Below, piece by piece: positions 22,685 through 29,536 of a stretch of DNA of 30,200 bases. Origin of the DNA: JAPLKX01 sp035530195 (GTDB taxonomy: Bacteria > Hydrogenedentota > Hydrogenedentia > Hydrogenedentales > SLHB01); the NCBI GenBank assembly GCA_035530195.1, contig DATKVG010000110.1, positions 1 to 30,200 of the forward strand, written 5' to 3'. Position numbers and translations under genes: made by a program. The notes below the pieces were generated by a model. The model was not told the origin of the DNA. It made no database searches and worked only from the letters and a program-made list of their open reading frames with translations. Each line of letters opens with the position of its first letter. Position 1 is the first letter of the stretch.

Positions 22685-24517
22685 ATGGCCGAGCCGGGTT
22701 CCGTCGGCGTAGTTGAGACGAAAGTCCATACATTCGCCGAATCTCCGAACGAGATGGCGCTCGATTGCGGGCGGCGTCTGGGCCCGATCACGCTTGCTTA
22801 TGAGACCTACGGCACGCTGAACGCCGACCAATCCAACGCCGTCCTGATCCTTCATGCGCTTTCGGGGGACGCCCATGTGGCCGGTTACCACTCGGCGGAC
22901 AAGTCCGTTGACGAGTCCAAACCCGGTTGGTGGGACGCGATGGTTGGGCCGGACAAAGGGTTCGACACCAACAAGTATTTTGTGATTTGCTCGAACATGC
23001 TTGGCGGGTGCAGAGGTTCGACGGGCCCAGGCTCGGTTGATCCGGCGACGGGCAAGCCTTACGGGCTGTCGTTTCCCATCATCACGGTAGCGGACATCGT
23101 TCGTGCGCAGCAGTACCTGATCGACCACCTGGGGATCAAAAGACTGTTAGCGGTCGCGGGCGGGTCGATGGGCGGGATGCAGGCGCTCGAGTGGGCGGTG
23201 CGCTACCCGGCGCGGGTGAAATCGGCGCTGATCATCGCGAGCACGCACCGGAGCGGTGCCCAGGAAATCGCGTTCAACGCGGTGGGCCGTCATGCGATCC
23301 TCGGCGACAAGACCTTCGAGGCGGGCGACTATTACGATTCGACGCTGCCCACGAAAGGCCTGTCGATCGCGCGGATGCTGGCGCACATCACGTATCTTTC
23401 GCAACAGTCGATGCACGCGAAATTCGGGCGCGCCCTGAGGTCGAGCGACCAGTTCAGCTACGATTTCGACAGCGAGTTCTCGGTCGAGACGTACCTGGAT
23501 TACCAGGGGCAGCAGTTCGTGAACCGGTTCGACGCCAACAGCTACCTCTACATCACCAAGGCGATCGATTATTTCGACATCGGCGCCGAGTTCGGGTCGC
23601 TCGAGGAGGCGACGGCGAGAATCGAGGCCAAGACGCTGGTGCTGTCGTATTCGAGCGACTGGCTGTACCCGCCTGCGCAATCCGAGGAGATGGTGTACGC
23701 GCTGATGCGCAACCGGAAAGACGTCACGTACTGCAACATCGAGTCGGCCTACGGGCACGATGCGTTTCTGCTCGAAGTCGACGTGATGGAGCGGATCATC
23801 CGCGGGTTTCTCGAAAATGCCGCCGACCCGTCGCGGCCCTGCAAAAAGACGGCCGCGTGCGCGTGCAAGGCGTCCGACCAGACCGCGCCGGCGCCGGCTT
23901 CGCCCAACAGCATCTACGCCGGGCGGCGCATCGATTACGACCGGATTATCGATTTGGTCGAGCCGGGCAGCCGTGTGCTGGATATCGGGTGCGGCAACGG
24001 GGTGCTGCTGTGCCGGCTGATCCGGGAGAAACAGGTTCAGGGGGCGGGGATTGAACTGGCGCAGGAAAACCTGATCAGTTGCGTCGAATGCGGCATCAGC
24101 GTGATTCAGGCGGACGTAGGCCGGGGGTTGCGCGAGCTGCCGGACGGGTCGTTCGATTACGCCGTGCTGAGCATGACGCTGCAGGTCATCGAGAAGCCGG
24201 AAGCGGCGCTGCGCGAGATGTTGCGCGTGGGCAAGAAATGCGTGGTGAGCTTCCCAAACTTCGCGTTCTGGAAAGTGCGGCTGAAGTCGCTGTTTGCAGG
24301 GCGGGCGCCGGTGACGCGGAACCTCCCTTATGCGTGGCACACTACGCCGAACCGCCACGTGCTGTCCATCAAAGATTTCCGGCAGTTCTGCGAGGCGAAC
24401 GGGGCGAACATCATCCGCGAGATTCCCATATCGAGCCACGGCCGGCGGGTCCGGACCACGTCGCTCTGGCCCAACCTGCTCGCAGACGAAGCCGTATTTG
24501 TGATCTCTGCAAAATGA
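22685..24517 (+). CDS. metX: MetX-MetW fusion: homoserine O-acyltransferase with C-terminal MetW methyltransferase-like domain
   Basis: 610 residues. Residues 1-380 are an alpha/beta-hydrolase homoserine O-acetyltransferase: LGPITLAYETYG, LILHALSGDAH, and the triad Ser161 in GGSMGG, Asp325 in SSDWLYPP and His358 in YGHDAFL. A Cys/Ala/Pro-rich linker (about 386-409) joins a MetW domain (about 410-610) with the SAM-type motif VLDIGCGNG (431-439), a QADVGRGL-like acidic loop and the MetW hallmark LPYAWHTTPNRH. In most bacteria metX and metW are separate adjacent genes; here there is no stop or frameshift between them. MetX makes O-acetylhomoserine (or O-succinyl) for MetY; MetW supports MetX in ways still poorly defined. 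The ATG at 22685 has only a weak GGTGAG upstream. Confidence 0.93.
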   Translation: MAEPGSVGVVETKVHTFAESPNEMALDCGRRLGPITLAYETYGTLNADQSNAVLILHALSGDAHVAGYHSADKSVDESKPGWWDAMVGPDKGFDTNKYFVICSNMLGGCRGSTGPGSVDPATGKPYGLSFPIITVADIVRAQQYLIDHLGIKRLLAVAGGSMGGMQALEWAVRYPARVKSALIIASTHRSGAQEIAFNAVGRHAILGDKTFEAGDYYDSTLPTKGLSIARMLAHITYLSQQSMHAKFGRALRSSDQFSYDFDSEFSVETYLDYQGQQFVNRFDANSYLYITKAIDYFDIGAEFGSLEEATARIEAKTLVLSYSSDWLYPPAQSEEMVYALMRNRKDVTYCNIESAYGHDAFLLEVDVMERIIRGFLENAADPSRPCKKTAACACKASDQTAPAPASPNSIYAGRRIDYDRIIDLVEPGSRVLDIGCGNGVLLCRLIREKQVQGAGIELAQENLISCVECGISVIQADVGRGLRELPDGSFDYAVLSMTLQVIEKPEAALREMLRVGKKCVVSFPNFAFWKVRLKSLFAGRAPVTRNLPYAWHTTPNRHVLSIKDFRQFCEANGANIIREIPISSHGRRVRTTSLWPNLLADEAVFVISAK

Positions 24518-24540
24518 GTGCGAGAATTCAGGTAATTCTC

Positions 24541-24579
24541 AACGCAGAGGACGCAGAGGACACAGAGAAACGCAGAGAG
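24541..24579 (+). repeat. CGCAGAGGA phrase array, left of the GxxExxY gene
   Basis: Units ACGCAGAGG, ACGCAGAGG, ACACAGAGA and AACGCAGAG follow in tandem. An inverted array lies on the other side of the GxxExxY gene. Confidence 0.8.
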
Positions 24580-24687
24580 GCTAGAGTCGGTCAACGGCTT
24601 GCCTGCAAATTCGTGTTTGTGATTTCCGCAAACTAAGTGCAGAATCTCCCGGAAACGGAGGTAAAACATCAACGGGAGGAAGCTGCA

Positions 24688-25071
24688 ATGCACGAAAATG
24701 AGATTTCGGAAAGAATTCTGGGGGCGGCCATTGAAGTGCATCGCGTGTTGGGACCCGGATTGATAGAGTCAGTCTATGAGGAGTCGCTTTGCTGCGAGTT
24801 TTCCTTGCGCGGGATAAGATTCCAGCGGCAGAAGCCCGTGCCAATCGATTACAAAGGATTTAAACTTGCAACGGACTTACGCCTTGACCTGCTTGTCGAG
24901 GACAAGGCTATTGTCGATACAAAAGCTAAAGAAATGATGACCGAGAAGGATAGGGCAAAGACATTGACTTACCTTCGGCTGACCGGAAGGCGTCTGGGCC
25001 TGAATATTAATTTTCATGAATTGACTCTAATGCAAGGAGTCGTGCGTATCGTGAACGGCCTTTATGATTAA
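24688..25071 (+). CDS. GxxExxY protein (PDDEXK_3 nuclease fold)
   Basis: 127 residues, typical for this family. The name motif is G24-L-I-E27-S-V-Y30 within LGPGLIESVYEESL. The PD-(D/E)xK-like site is Asp67 in LRLDLLVED and D77-T-K79, and the C-terminus LGLNINFHE..LMQGVVRIVNGL is characteristic. The nuclease-like fold is established by family, but its biological job is not known. The start at 24688 lies 7 bases behind GGGAGGA (24674-24680). The gene stands alone, less GC-rich than its neighbours, between CGCAGAG arrays of opposite orientation, and an imperfect copy of the metX-metW 3' end lies upstream. This suggests a mobile or recently inserted unit. Confidence 0.92.
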   Translation: MHENEISERILGAAIEVHRVLGPGLIESVYEESLCCEFSLRGIRFQRQKPVPIDYKGFKLATDLRLDLLVEDKAIVDTKAKEMMTEKDRAKTLTYLRLTGRRLGLNINFHELTLMQGVVRIVNGLYD

Positions 25072-25078
25072 GGCTGAA

Positions 25079-25171
25079 TTCTCTGCGCATCTGTGCGTTT
25101 CTCTGCGTCCTCTGCGTTTAAGAGACGCACGAACCAAAACGCAACCCAGAGAACGCGGAGAAACGCAGAGG
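25079..25171. repeat. CGCAGAG arrays right of the GxxExxY gene
   Basis: At about 25079-25122 the array is in reverse orientation (CTCTGCGTCCTCTGCGTTT), inverted relative to that at 24541-24579. A further forward array (AACGCGGAGAAACGCAGAGG) stands at about 25152-25171. Confidence 0.8.
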
Positions 25172-25195
25172 TGAAATCAATGCGGTTGGCTCTTA

Positions 25196-26659
25196 ATGCT
25201 TTTTAACTCGACCCAGTTCATTGTTTTCTTTCCGCTGGTGGGGTTGCTGTACTTTGTGCTGCCGCACCGGCTTCGTTGGTTATTGTTGCTGGGAGCGAGC
25301 TATTTCTTTTACATGAGCTGGGAACCGGGGTACGTGGTGCTACTGGCGGTTTCGACGGCGGCGGCATACGCGGGCGGCTTGCTGATCGGCCGGACAAGGG
25401 GGCGGGGCCGGACGTGGTGGCTGGCGGCGGGGTTGGGCGTCAACTTTGGGCTCCTGTTCCTTTTCAAGTACTACAACTTTTTTGCGGGCGAATTGCGGCC
25501 ACTGCTGACGTTGGTCGGCGTAGATTTTTCGCTGCCGGTAAGCCGGTTTTTGCTGCCACTGGGGATATCGTTCTACACGTTCCAGGCGTGCAGCTACCTC
25601 ATCGACGTCTATCGCGGCAAGCAAGCGCCGGAACGGCACCTGGGGCTGTTTGCGCTGTACGTTTCGTTTTTCCCGCAGCTTGTTGCGGGGCCGATCGAAC
25701 GCGCGGGCCACCTGTTGCCGCAGTTGCGCGCGCGTCACCGGTTTGATTACGACGCCGCCACCAACGGGTTGAAACTGATGGCGTGGGGATTCTTCAAGAA
25801 GATCGTGATCGCGGATCGGTTGGCGGTGGTTGTGGAACAAGTTTACGGCCAACCCGGCAGCTATGGCGGGCCCGCCCTGGCGATAGCCACGGTGTGTTTT
25901 GCGTTCCAGATTTTCTGCGATTTCTCGGGCTACACCGATATCGCGATCGGCTGCGCCCGGGTGCTGGGATTCCGCTTGACGAACAATTTCAGAAGGCCGT
26001 ATTTTGCAGTGTCGGTGGCGGATTTCTGGCGGAGGTGGCATATCTCGCTGACGTCGTGGTTCCGCGACTACGTGTACATCCCGCTGGGCGGCAACCGGGT
26101 GGGCGAGGGCCGGTGGCGCATCAACATCGCGGCGGTGTTCCTACTTAGCGGGTTGTGGCACGGCGCGAGCTGGATGTTTCTGGCGTGGGGCGCCATCCAC
26201 GCGGGCTACATCATCTTCGGCAAAGTAACGATGCCGATGCGGGAGAGACTCAGCGCGGCACTTGGCCTGACGCGCGCGCCGCGGGTCCATCGTGCAGTCC
26301 GCGCGGCGTCGACGTTTGCGCTGGTATGTTTCGCGTGGATCTTTTTCCGGGCGCAATCAATGGCGGACGCGGTGGGCATAGTGCGCGGACTGGTATCGGG
26401 TTGGGGCGCGGTGCTCGATCCGTCGCAGTTGTACGGGGTGGTGCGGTCGATGGGCGTACTGCCGCGCGATCTGGCGATTTTCGGCGCTTTGATCGCGATC
26501 CTCGAGGTGGTGCATGTTTGCCAGGCGCGGGGAGCGACGCTGGATTGGCTTTCGCGCCGCCCGCTGCCGGTGCGGTGGGCATTGTATTCGGCGTTGATCT
26601 GGACCATTGTGATTTTCGGCGTATTCCGGCAAAAGGAATTCATTTACTTCACGTTTTGA
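25196..26659 (+). CDS. MBOAT-family O-acyltransferase (AlgI/PatA-like)
   Basis: 487 residues with ten or more hydrophobic segments. The N-terminus MLFNSTQFIVFFPLV and motifs FKYYNFF, LPLGISFYTFQ, YVSFFPQLVAGPI, FCDFSGYTDIAIG and DFWRRWHISLTSWFRDYVYIPLGG are hallmarks of AlgI-type MBOAT proteins. The catalytic His322 lies in GLWHGASW. Such proteins move acyl (mostly acetyl) groups across the membrane onto a polysaccharide, peptidoglycan or other polymer. The SGNH-like gene downstream is a likely partner, as in AlgI-AlgX/AlgJ or PatA-PatB systems. No good Shine-Dalgarno site precedes the ATG, but the N-terminal match supports this start. Confidence 0.93.
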   Translation: MLFNSTQFIVFFPLVGLLYFVLPHRLRWLLLLGASYFFYMSWEPGYVVLLAVSTAAAYAGGLLIGRTRGRGRTWWLAAGLGVNFGLLFLFKYYNFFAGELRPLLTLVGVDFSLPVSRFLLPLGISFYTFQACSYLIDVYRGKQAPERHLGLFALYVSFFPQLVAGPIERAGHLLPQLRARHRFDYDAATNGLKLMAWGFFKKIVIADRLAVVVEQVYGQPGSYGGPALAIATVCFAFQIFCDFSGYTDIAIGCARVLGFRLTNNFRRPYFAVSVADFWRRWHISLTSWFRDYVYIPLGGNRVGEGRWRINIAAVFLLSGLWHGASWMFLAWGAIHAGYIIFGKVTMPMRERLSAALGLTRAPRVHRAVRAASTFALVCFAWIFFRAQSMADAVGIVRGLVSGWGAVLDPSQLYGVVRSMGVLPRDLAIFGALIAILEVVHVCQARGATLDWLSRRPLPVRWALYSALIWTIVIFGVFRQKEFIYFTF

Positions 26660-26664
26660 GGAAT

Positions 26665-26715
26665 GTAGAAGCGGCATCCTGCCGCTTGTCCACGCGGCAA
26701 GGATGCCGCGTCTAC
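26665..26715. repeat. Long imperfect hairpin (GTAGAAGCGGCATCCTGCCGC type)
   Basis: The arms at 26665-26685 and 26694-26715 are near-perfect inverted copies with one mismatch and one indel, around an 8-base loop. It stands between the MBOAT and SGNH genes and resembles a dispersed palindromic element. Confidence 0.75.
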
Positions 26716-26731
26716 GATAGAGTGCTTTCAG

Positions 26732-27634
26732 ATGAAACGTTTTGTCATAAAACTCGGCGCATTCGCGCTCGTCAACGCGATCATCGCGGGCGCGGTGCTG
26801 GCGCGGATCGATTCGGGCTACGCGTTCGAGCAGTTCGAGACGGATTCGGTGCTGCTATCGATGCCGCACAATGAGGAGGTGGGCGTGCTCGTGATGGGGA
26901 CGTCGCGTGCGCGGGTGCTGACGCGGGTGAGATGCAACCTCGAGTGCCTCGAGCGCGAGCTTGGGTGCAAGGTGTTCAACATCGCGGTGCCGTTCGGCGG
27001 GGGGATCGTGCCGGAGAAACTTTACCTGGGGGAGTTTTACGGGCGCGGCAACCGCGTGCGGACGATCCTGTTTTTCCTCGATCCGTTCACGATGTTTTCG
27101 CCGCAACCCAACCAGGACCACCGGTTCGTGTATTACGAGCCGCTGCGGCCGTCACTGCTGCTGGCGATGGCGCGCAACGAGATCCCGTTCCGCCGCATCC
27201 TGATCTATGTGCAGTCGAAATTCACGTGGCGGTGGATCAGCCAGACAGCCGGAACTGTGCCGTGCGATTTTGAGACGGTCAAAGGGAAGCCCGACCCGGA
27301 AAAGGCGCGAATGCGCGTCGAGAGCCTGTATTTTGATGGGCTGAACGACGGTTATTTCGAGCATTATGCGGAAACGCTTCGCGATATCCTGGAGATGGCA
27401 AAACAGCACGGGGCCCGGGTCGTTGTTGCCCTCCCCCCCACTCTGCTCGGCCCACAGCCGGGCGCGGACAGGCTGATGCGCCAGCTTGACGAGTTCAAGA
27501 AAAGTTATGAGTTGGTGTTTTACGATTTCACGGGCGTGATTACGGACACGGCGCTGTTTTCGGATTATGACCATTTGAATTCGCCTGGCGTGGAGACGTT
27601 TGTGAAAGAACATCTGAAGCTTGTGCTGAATTAG
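26732..27634 (+). CDS. SGNH-hydrolase-like protein, partner of MBOAT acyltransferase
   Basis: 300 residues. One N-terminal hydrophobic segment (about 5-25) anchors or exports it. VGVLVMGTSRARV places a Ser58 in a GTS motif equivalent to block I of SGNH/GDSL enzymes, and SDYDHLNSPGVETF supplies the C-terminal D-x-x-H pair (Asp278, His281). NIAVPFGGG and the central FFLDPF fit the DltD/AlgX-like SGNH group that works with MBOAT proteins. It therefore probably transfers or removes acyl groups on an exopolysaccharide in the periplasm; the polymer is unknown. The gene lies 72 bases behind the MBOAT gene on the same strand. Confidence 0.8.
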   Translation: MKRFVIKLGAFALVNAIIAGAVLARIDSGYAFEQFETDSVLLSMPHNEEVGVLVMGTSRARVLTRVRCNLECLERELGCKVFNIAVPFGGGIVPEKLYLGEFYGRGNRVRTILFFLDPFTMFSPQPNQDHRFVYYEPLRPSLLLAMARNEIPFRRILIYVQSKFTWRWISQTAGTVPCDFETVKGKPDPEKARMRVESLYFDGLNDGYFEHYAETLRDILEMAKQHGARVVVALPPTLLGPQPGADRLMRQLDEFKKSYELVFYDFTGVITDTALFSDYDHLNSPGVETFVKEHLKLVLN

Positions 27635-27657
27635 TGGACGTGGTGAACACTGTGGAC

Positions 27658-28047
27658 ATGGTGGACGGAAAACGGGAGTTTTGTGGTGCGGGCGTTTTGG
27701 CTGCGCTTTTGATCATGCTGCTTGGAGGCTGCGGAAAAGCGGCGGGGCCTTCTGTTTCTGCAGAGACTTTTGCGAGCCCGAATTTGCTGGTGAACCGGGC
27801 GCGGATCGAGTTTGTGAAGAGTGCGGTTGCGGCCAACGAACCGGTGCTGTCGGCGGCGTATGCCGACCTGCTTCGGACGGCCGACTATCTCGTGCAACAA
27901 TCGCCGAACCCGATCCGGGGCGAGCTCAAAGTGCCGGGTTTTTACACCGACCAGTGTGAAACCCAGCAGCGGATCGTGCGGCAACTGCGGAAGGACGCGC
28001 GGATTGATGCGTTTATGGAGACGCTGGCGGCGAGAAGAAGGCTGTAG
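27658..28047 (+). CDS. Truncated alginate-lyase-like lipoprotein
   Basis: 129 residues from the ATG at 27658; the frame also has upstream GTG codons in a GTGGAC repeat. The N-terminus gives a lipoprotein signal, LLIMLLGGCGK. After it, SPNLLVNRARIEFVKSAVAA, LLRTADYLVQQSPNPI and KVPGFYTDQ resemble the N-terminus of alginate lyase family proteins (PF05426), which continue for about 300 more residues with the barrel that carries the active site. Here the protein ends shortly after RQLRKDARIDAF. The break lies close to the AT-rich S66 peptidase gene, so the rest may have been lost with that insertion. It is probably inactive as a lyase. Confidence 0.6.
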   Translation: MVDGKREFCGAGVLAALLIMLLGGCGKAAGPSVSAETFASPNLLVNRARIEFVKSAVAANEPVLSAAYADLLRTADYLVQQSPNPIRGELKVPGFYTDQCETQQRIVRQLRKDARIDAFMETLAARRRL

Positions 28048-28074
28048 GCTGCGGCGCGGAAGTGATGTGGGTGG

Positions 28075-28101
28075 AAGGGCGTGAATTGCGAAAGCCCTTT
28101 T
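28075..28101 (+). terminator. Weak terminator-like hairpin
   Basis: AAGGGC (28075-28080) and GCCCTT (28094-28099) can pair, followed by a short T-run. The loop is long, so efficiency is doubtful. Confidence 0.35.
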
Positions 28102-28107
28102 GCTTAA

Positions 28108-29151
28108 CTACTTCAACCAACTTTCCACAAGTTTAATCTGTTTTGCTGCGCAGTCAATTTCTGTTTTCACACCAAGCGGCAGGACCAATTGCGGGTCGGT
28201 GTGTCCAACATCAAAATTAGCGACAATGGGTAAATGCGGTTTGCCAAATTCTTTTGCGACAATTGAAACTATTTTCTCTTCCAGTTCTTTCTTTTCCTCA
28301 TCGGCATAGTCCATGGCACGAGAGAAAATAAAGCCGCTGATCTTGTCATACACTCCGAGCATTCCGTAATTTCTCAAGACGTGGTCAACGTAATTGATGG
28401 ATGGTTTTTCTTCGGAAGTTTCAAGGAAGAAGATCTTGCTTTTCCAAAAGTCCCGCGGCGGCCAAAAGTCAGTTGCTTTCATCATTTCCAAAACTTCCAT
28501 ACAACCGCCAAACAACTGGCCTTGGACTGCGCCGGCTCCTTGAAGCCAATGCCAACCGTCATCGAATTTCATCGGGTTAACTTTTCCGAGATTTTCCTTA
28601 TCCGCCCAATCGGGATAGCCGTCACAGTATGTCCCGTAGGGACGGTAGTCATAACAGTCTGTCGGCTCAAAAAGCATTTCGTGCACATGGGATTTGAACC
28701 TTGCCGGCAAACTTTCCATTTGCGAGAAGCCAGCCATTATCGAAGGGCCGTAGAAACTTACAATTCCCTGCAAATTCAAAAATACATGAAGCGTTGAGGT
28801 ATCAGAGGACCCCATGAGGATTTTTGGGTTTTCGGCAATGAGTTTCTTGTCAAGGAAAGACAAAATCCGAACAGAATCATCGCCGCCAATCGAGGCGAAA
28901 ATAGCTTTAACTTCCGGATCGGCGAACGCGTCGTTAATGTCTTTTGCCCTCACTTGGGGATTGGCACGCGTAAAGGCAGCGTCCGTTCTCGCGGTCGGAA
29001 ATTCTTTAATTCTCAGGCCCCATTCCTGCAAAACCTTAAGGCCGTTTTCGTAGACATCTGGAAATACGCTTGGTCCTCCCCAAGACGGAGACACAATCGC
29101 AACAGTATCACCTTTCTTCAGTCTTCCTGGTTTTTTGTAAGTCTTGATCAT
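28108..29151 (-). CDS. LD-carboxypeptidase, peptidase family S66 (MccF-like)
   Basis: 347 residues. The N-terminus RLKKGDTVAIVSPSWGGPSV and the Ser-Glu-His triad are clear: Ser116 in MGSSDTS, Glu244 in FFLETSEE and His317 in DVGHTDP. Family S66 contains LdcA, which trims the terminal D-Ala from peptidoglycan tetrapeptides, and MccF, which cleaves the antibiotic microcin C and related nucleotide-peptide conjugates. The SPSWGGPS start and the long insert around 160-200 are closer to the MccF-like group, so self-immunity or peptide detoxification is as likely as cell-wall recycling. The gene is visibly AT-rich compared with its neighbours, and lies behind tRNA-Arg, suggesting acquisition. Its start overlaps the stop of an upstream remnant as ATGA. 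Confidence 0.92.
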   Translation of the reverse strand: MIKTYKKPGRLKKGDTVAIVSPSWGGPSVFPDVYENGLKVLQEWGLRIKEFPTARTDAAFTRANPQVRAKDINDAFADPEVKAIFASIGGDDSVRILSFLDKKLIAENPKILMGSSDTSTLHVFLNLQGIVSFYGPSIMAGFSQMESLPARFKSHVHEMLFEPTDCYDYRPYGTYCDGYPDWADKENLGKVNPMKFDDGWHWLQGAGAVQGQLFGGCMEVLEMMKATDFWPPRDFWKSKIFFLETSEEKPSINYVDHVLRNYGMLGVYDKISGFIFSRAMDYADEEKKELEEKIVSIVAKEFGKPHLPIVANFDVGHTDPQLVLPLGVKTEIDCAAKQIKLVESWLK

Positions 29152-29301
29152 TTGAACAACTCATCAACAGAAACATCGCGCGAATTGCCAAGCTCTTCCA
29201 AAACTGCCCGCTTAATATTCAGCTTGCCGCCCTCAGTGTTTCCATACCTTGCCGCGCTTGGCGGACCGCATCGATCGGGGAAAAATCGGAAAGTATGATA
29301 C
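29148..29301 (-). pseudogene. C-terminal remnant of an unknown gene, coupled to the S66 gene
   Basis: The minus-strand frame ends in GGKLNIKRAVLEELGNSRDV and SVDELFK, with its TGA overlapping the ATG of the S66 peptidase gene. This is typical operon coupling. The frame is open back to the tRNA-Arg 3' end but has no start and no recognisable N-terminus. I do not recognise the family. It looks like the tail of a gene cut off at the tRNA junction. Confidence 0.4.
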
Positions 29302-29376
29302 TGGTGCCCCGAACAGGAATCGAACCTGTGTTTCAGCCTTAGGAGGGCCGCGTTATATCCACTTAACTATCGGGGC
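29302..29376 (-). tRNA. tRNA-Arg (CCT)
   Basis: 75 bases including encoded CCA. Acceptor GCCCCGA/TCGGGGC, D-arm GTTA..TAAC, anticodon loop CTCCTAA, and T-arm ACAGG-TTCGATT-CCTGT are all intact; discriminator A. Confidence 0.97.
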
Positions 29377-29396
29377 ACGGGCGTGTGTCTACTTAA

Positions 29397-29425
29397 AGCA
29401 TACGCGAAATGGGGTTGTGCGTCAA
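29397..29425 (-). promoter_or_regulatory. Promoter of tRNA-Arg
   Basis: On the minus strand TTGACG (29420-29425) and TATGCT (29397-29402) are 17 bases apart, and the tRNA starts about 20 bases behind. Confidence 0.75.
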
Positions 29426-29488
29426 TTTTGAGTTGTGCGAAGTGTGAAGTTAACTGACTCTGCGCCGGGGTTGCGAAATGCGGGTACA

Positions 29489-29520
29489 GCCACCTCTTTC
29501 AAACTGCCGAAAGAGGTGGC
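29489..29520. repeat. REP-like hairpin between tRNA-Arg and the helicase gene
   Basis: GCCACCTCTTTC and GAAAGAGGTGGC form a perfect 12-bp stem with an 8-base loop, flanked by GGGTACA and AGTCCCCGTTTTTT. The style recalls REP elements linked to RAYT transposases. On the plus strand it has a nearby T-run, but no gene there needs it. Confidence 0.65.
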
Positions 29521-29536
29521 AGTCCCCGTTTTTTGC

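Noticed and set aside
28048..28107. Direct repeat of the tRNA-Arg 3' end as the distal attachment site of the S66 segment
   Set aside because: I found no copy of the tRNA acceptor or T-arm sequence near the far end, so classic site-specific integration is not shown.
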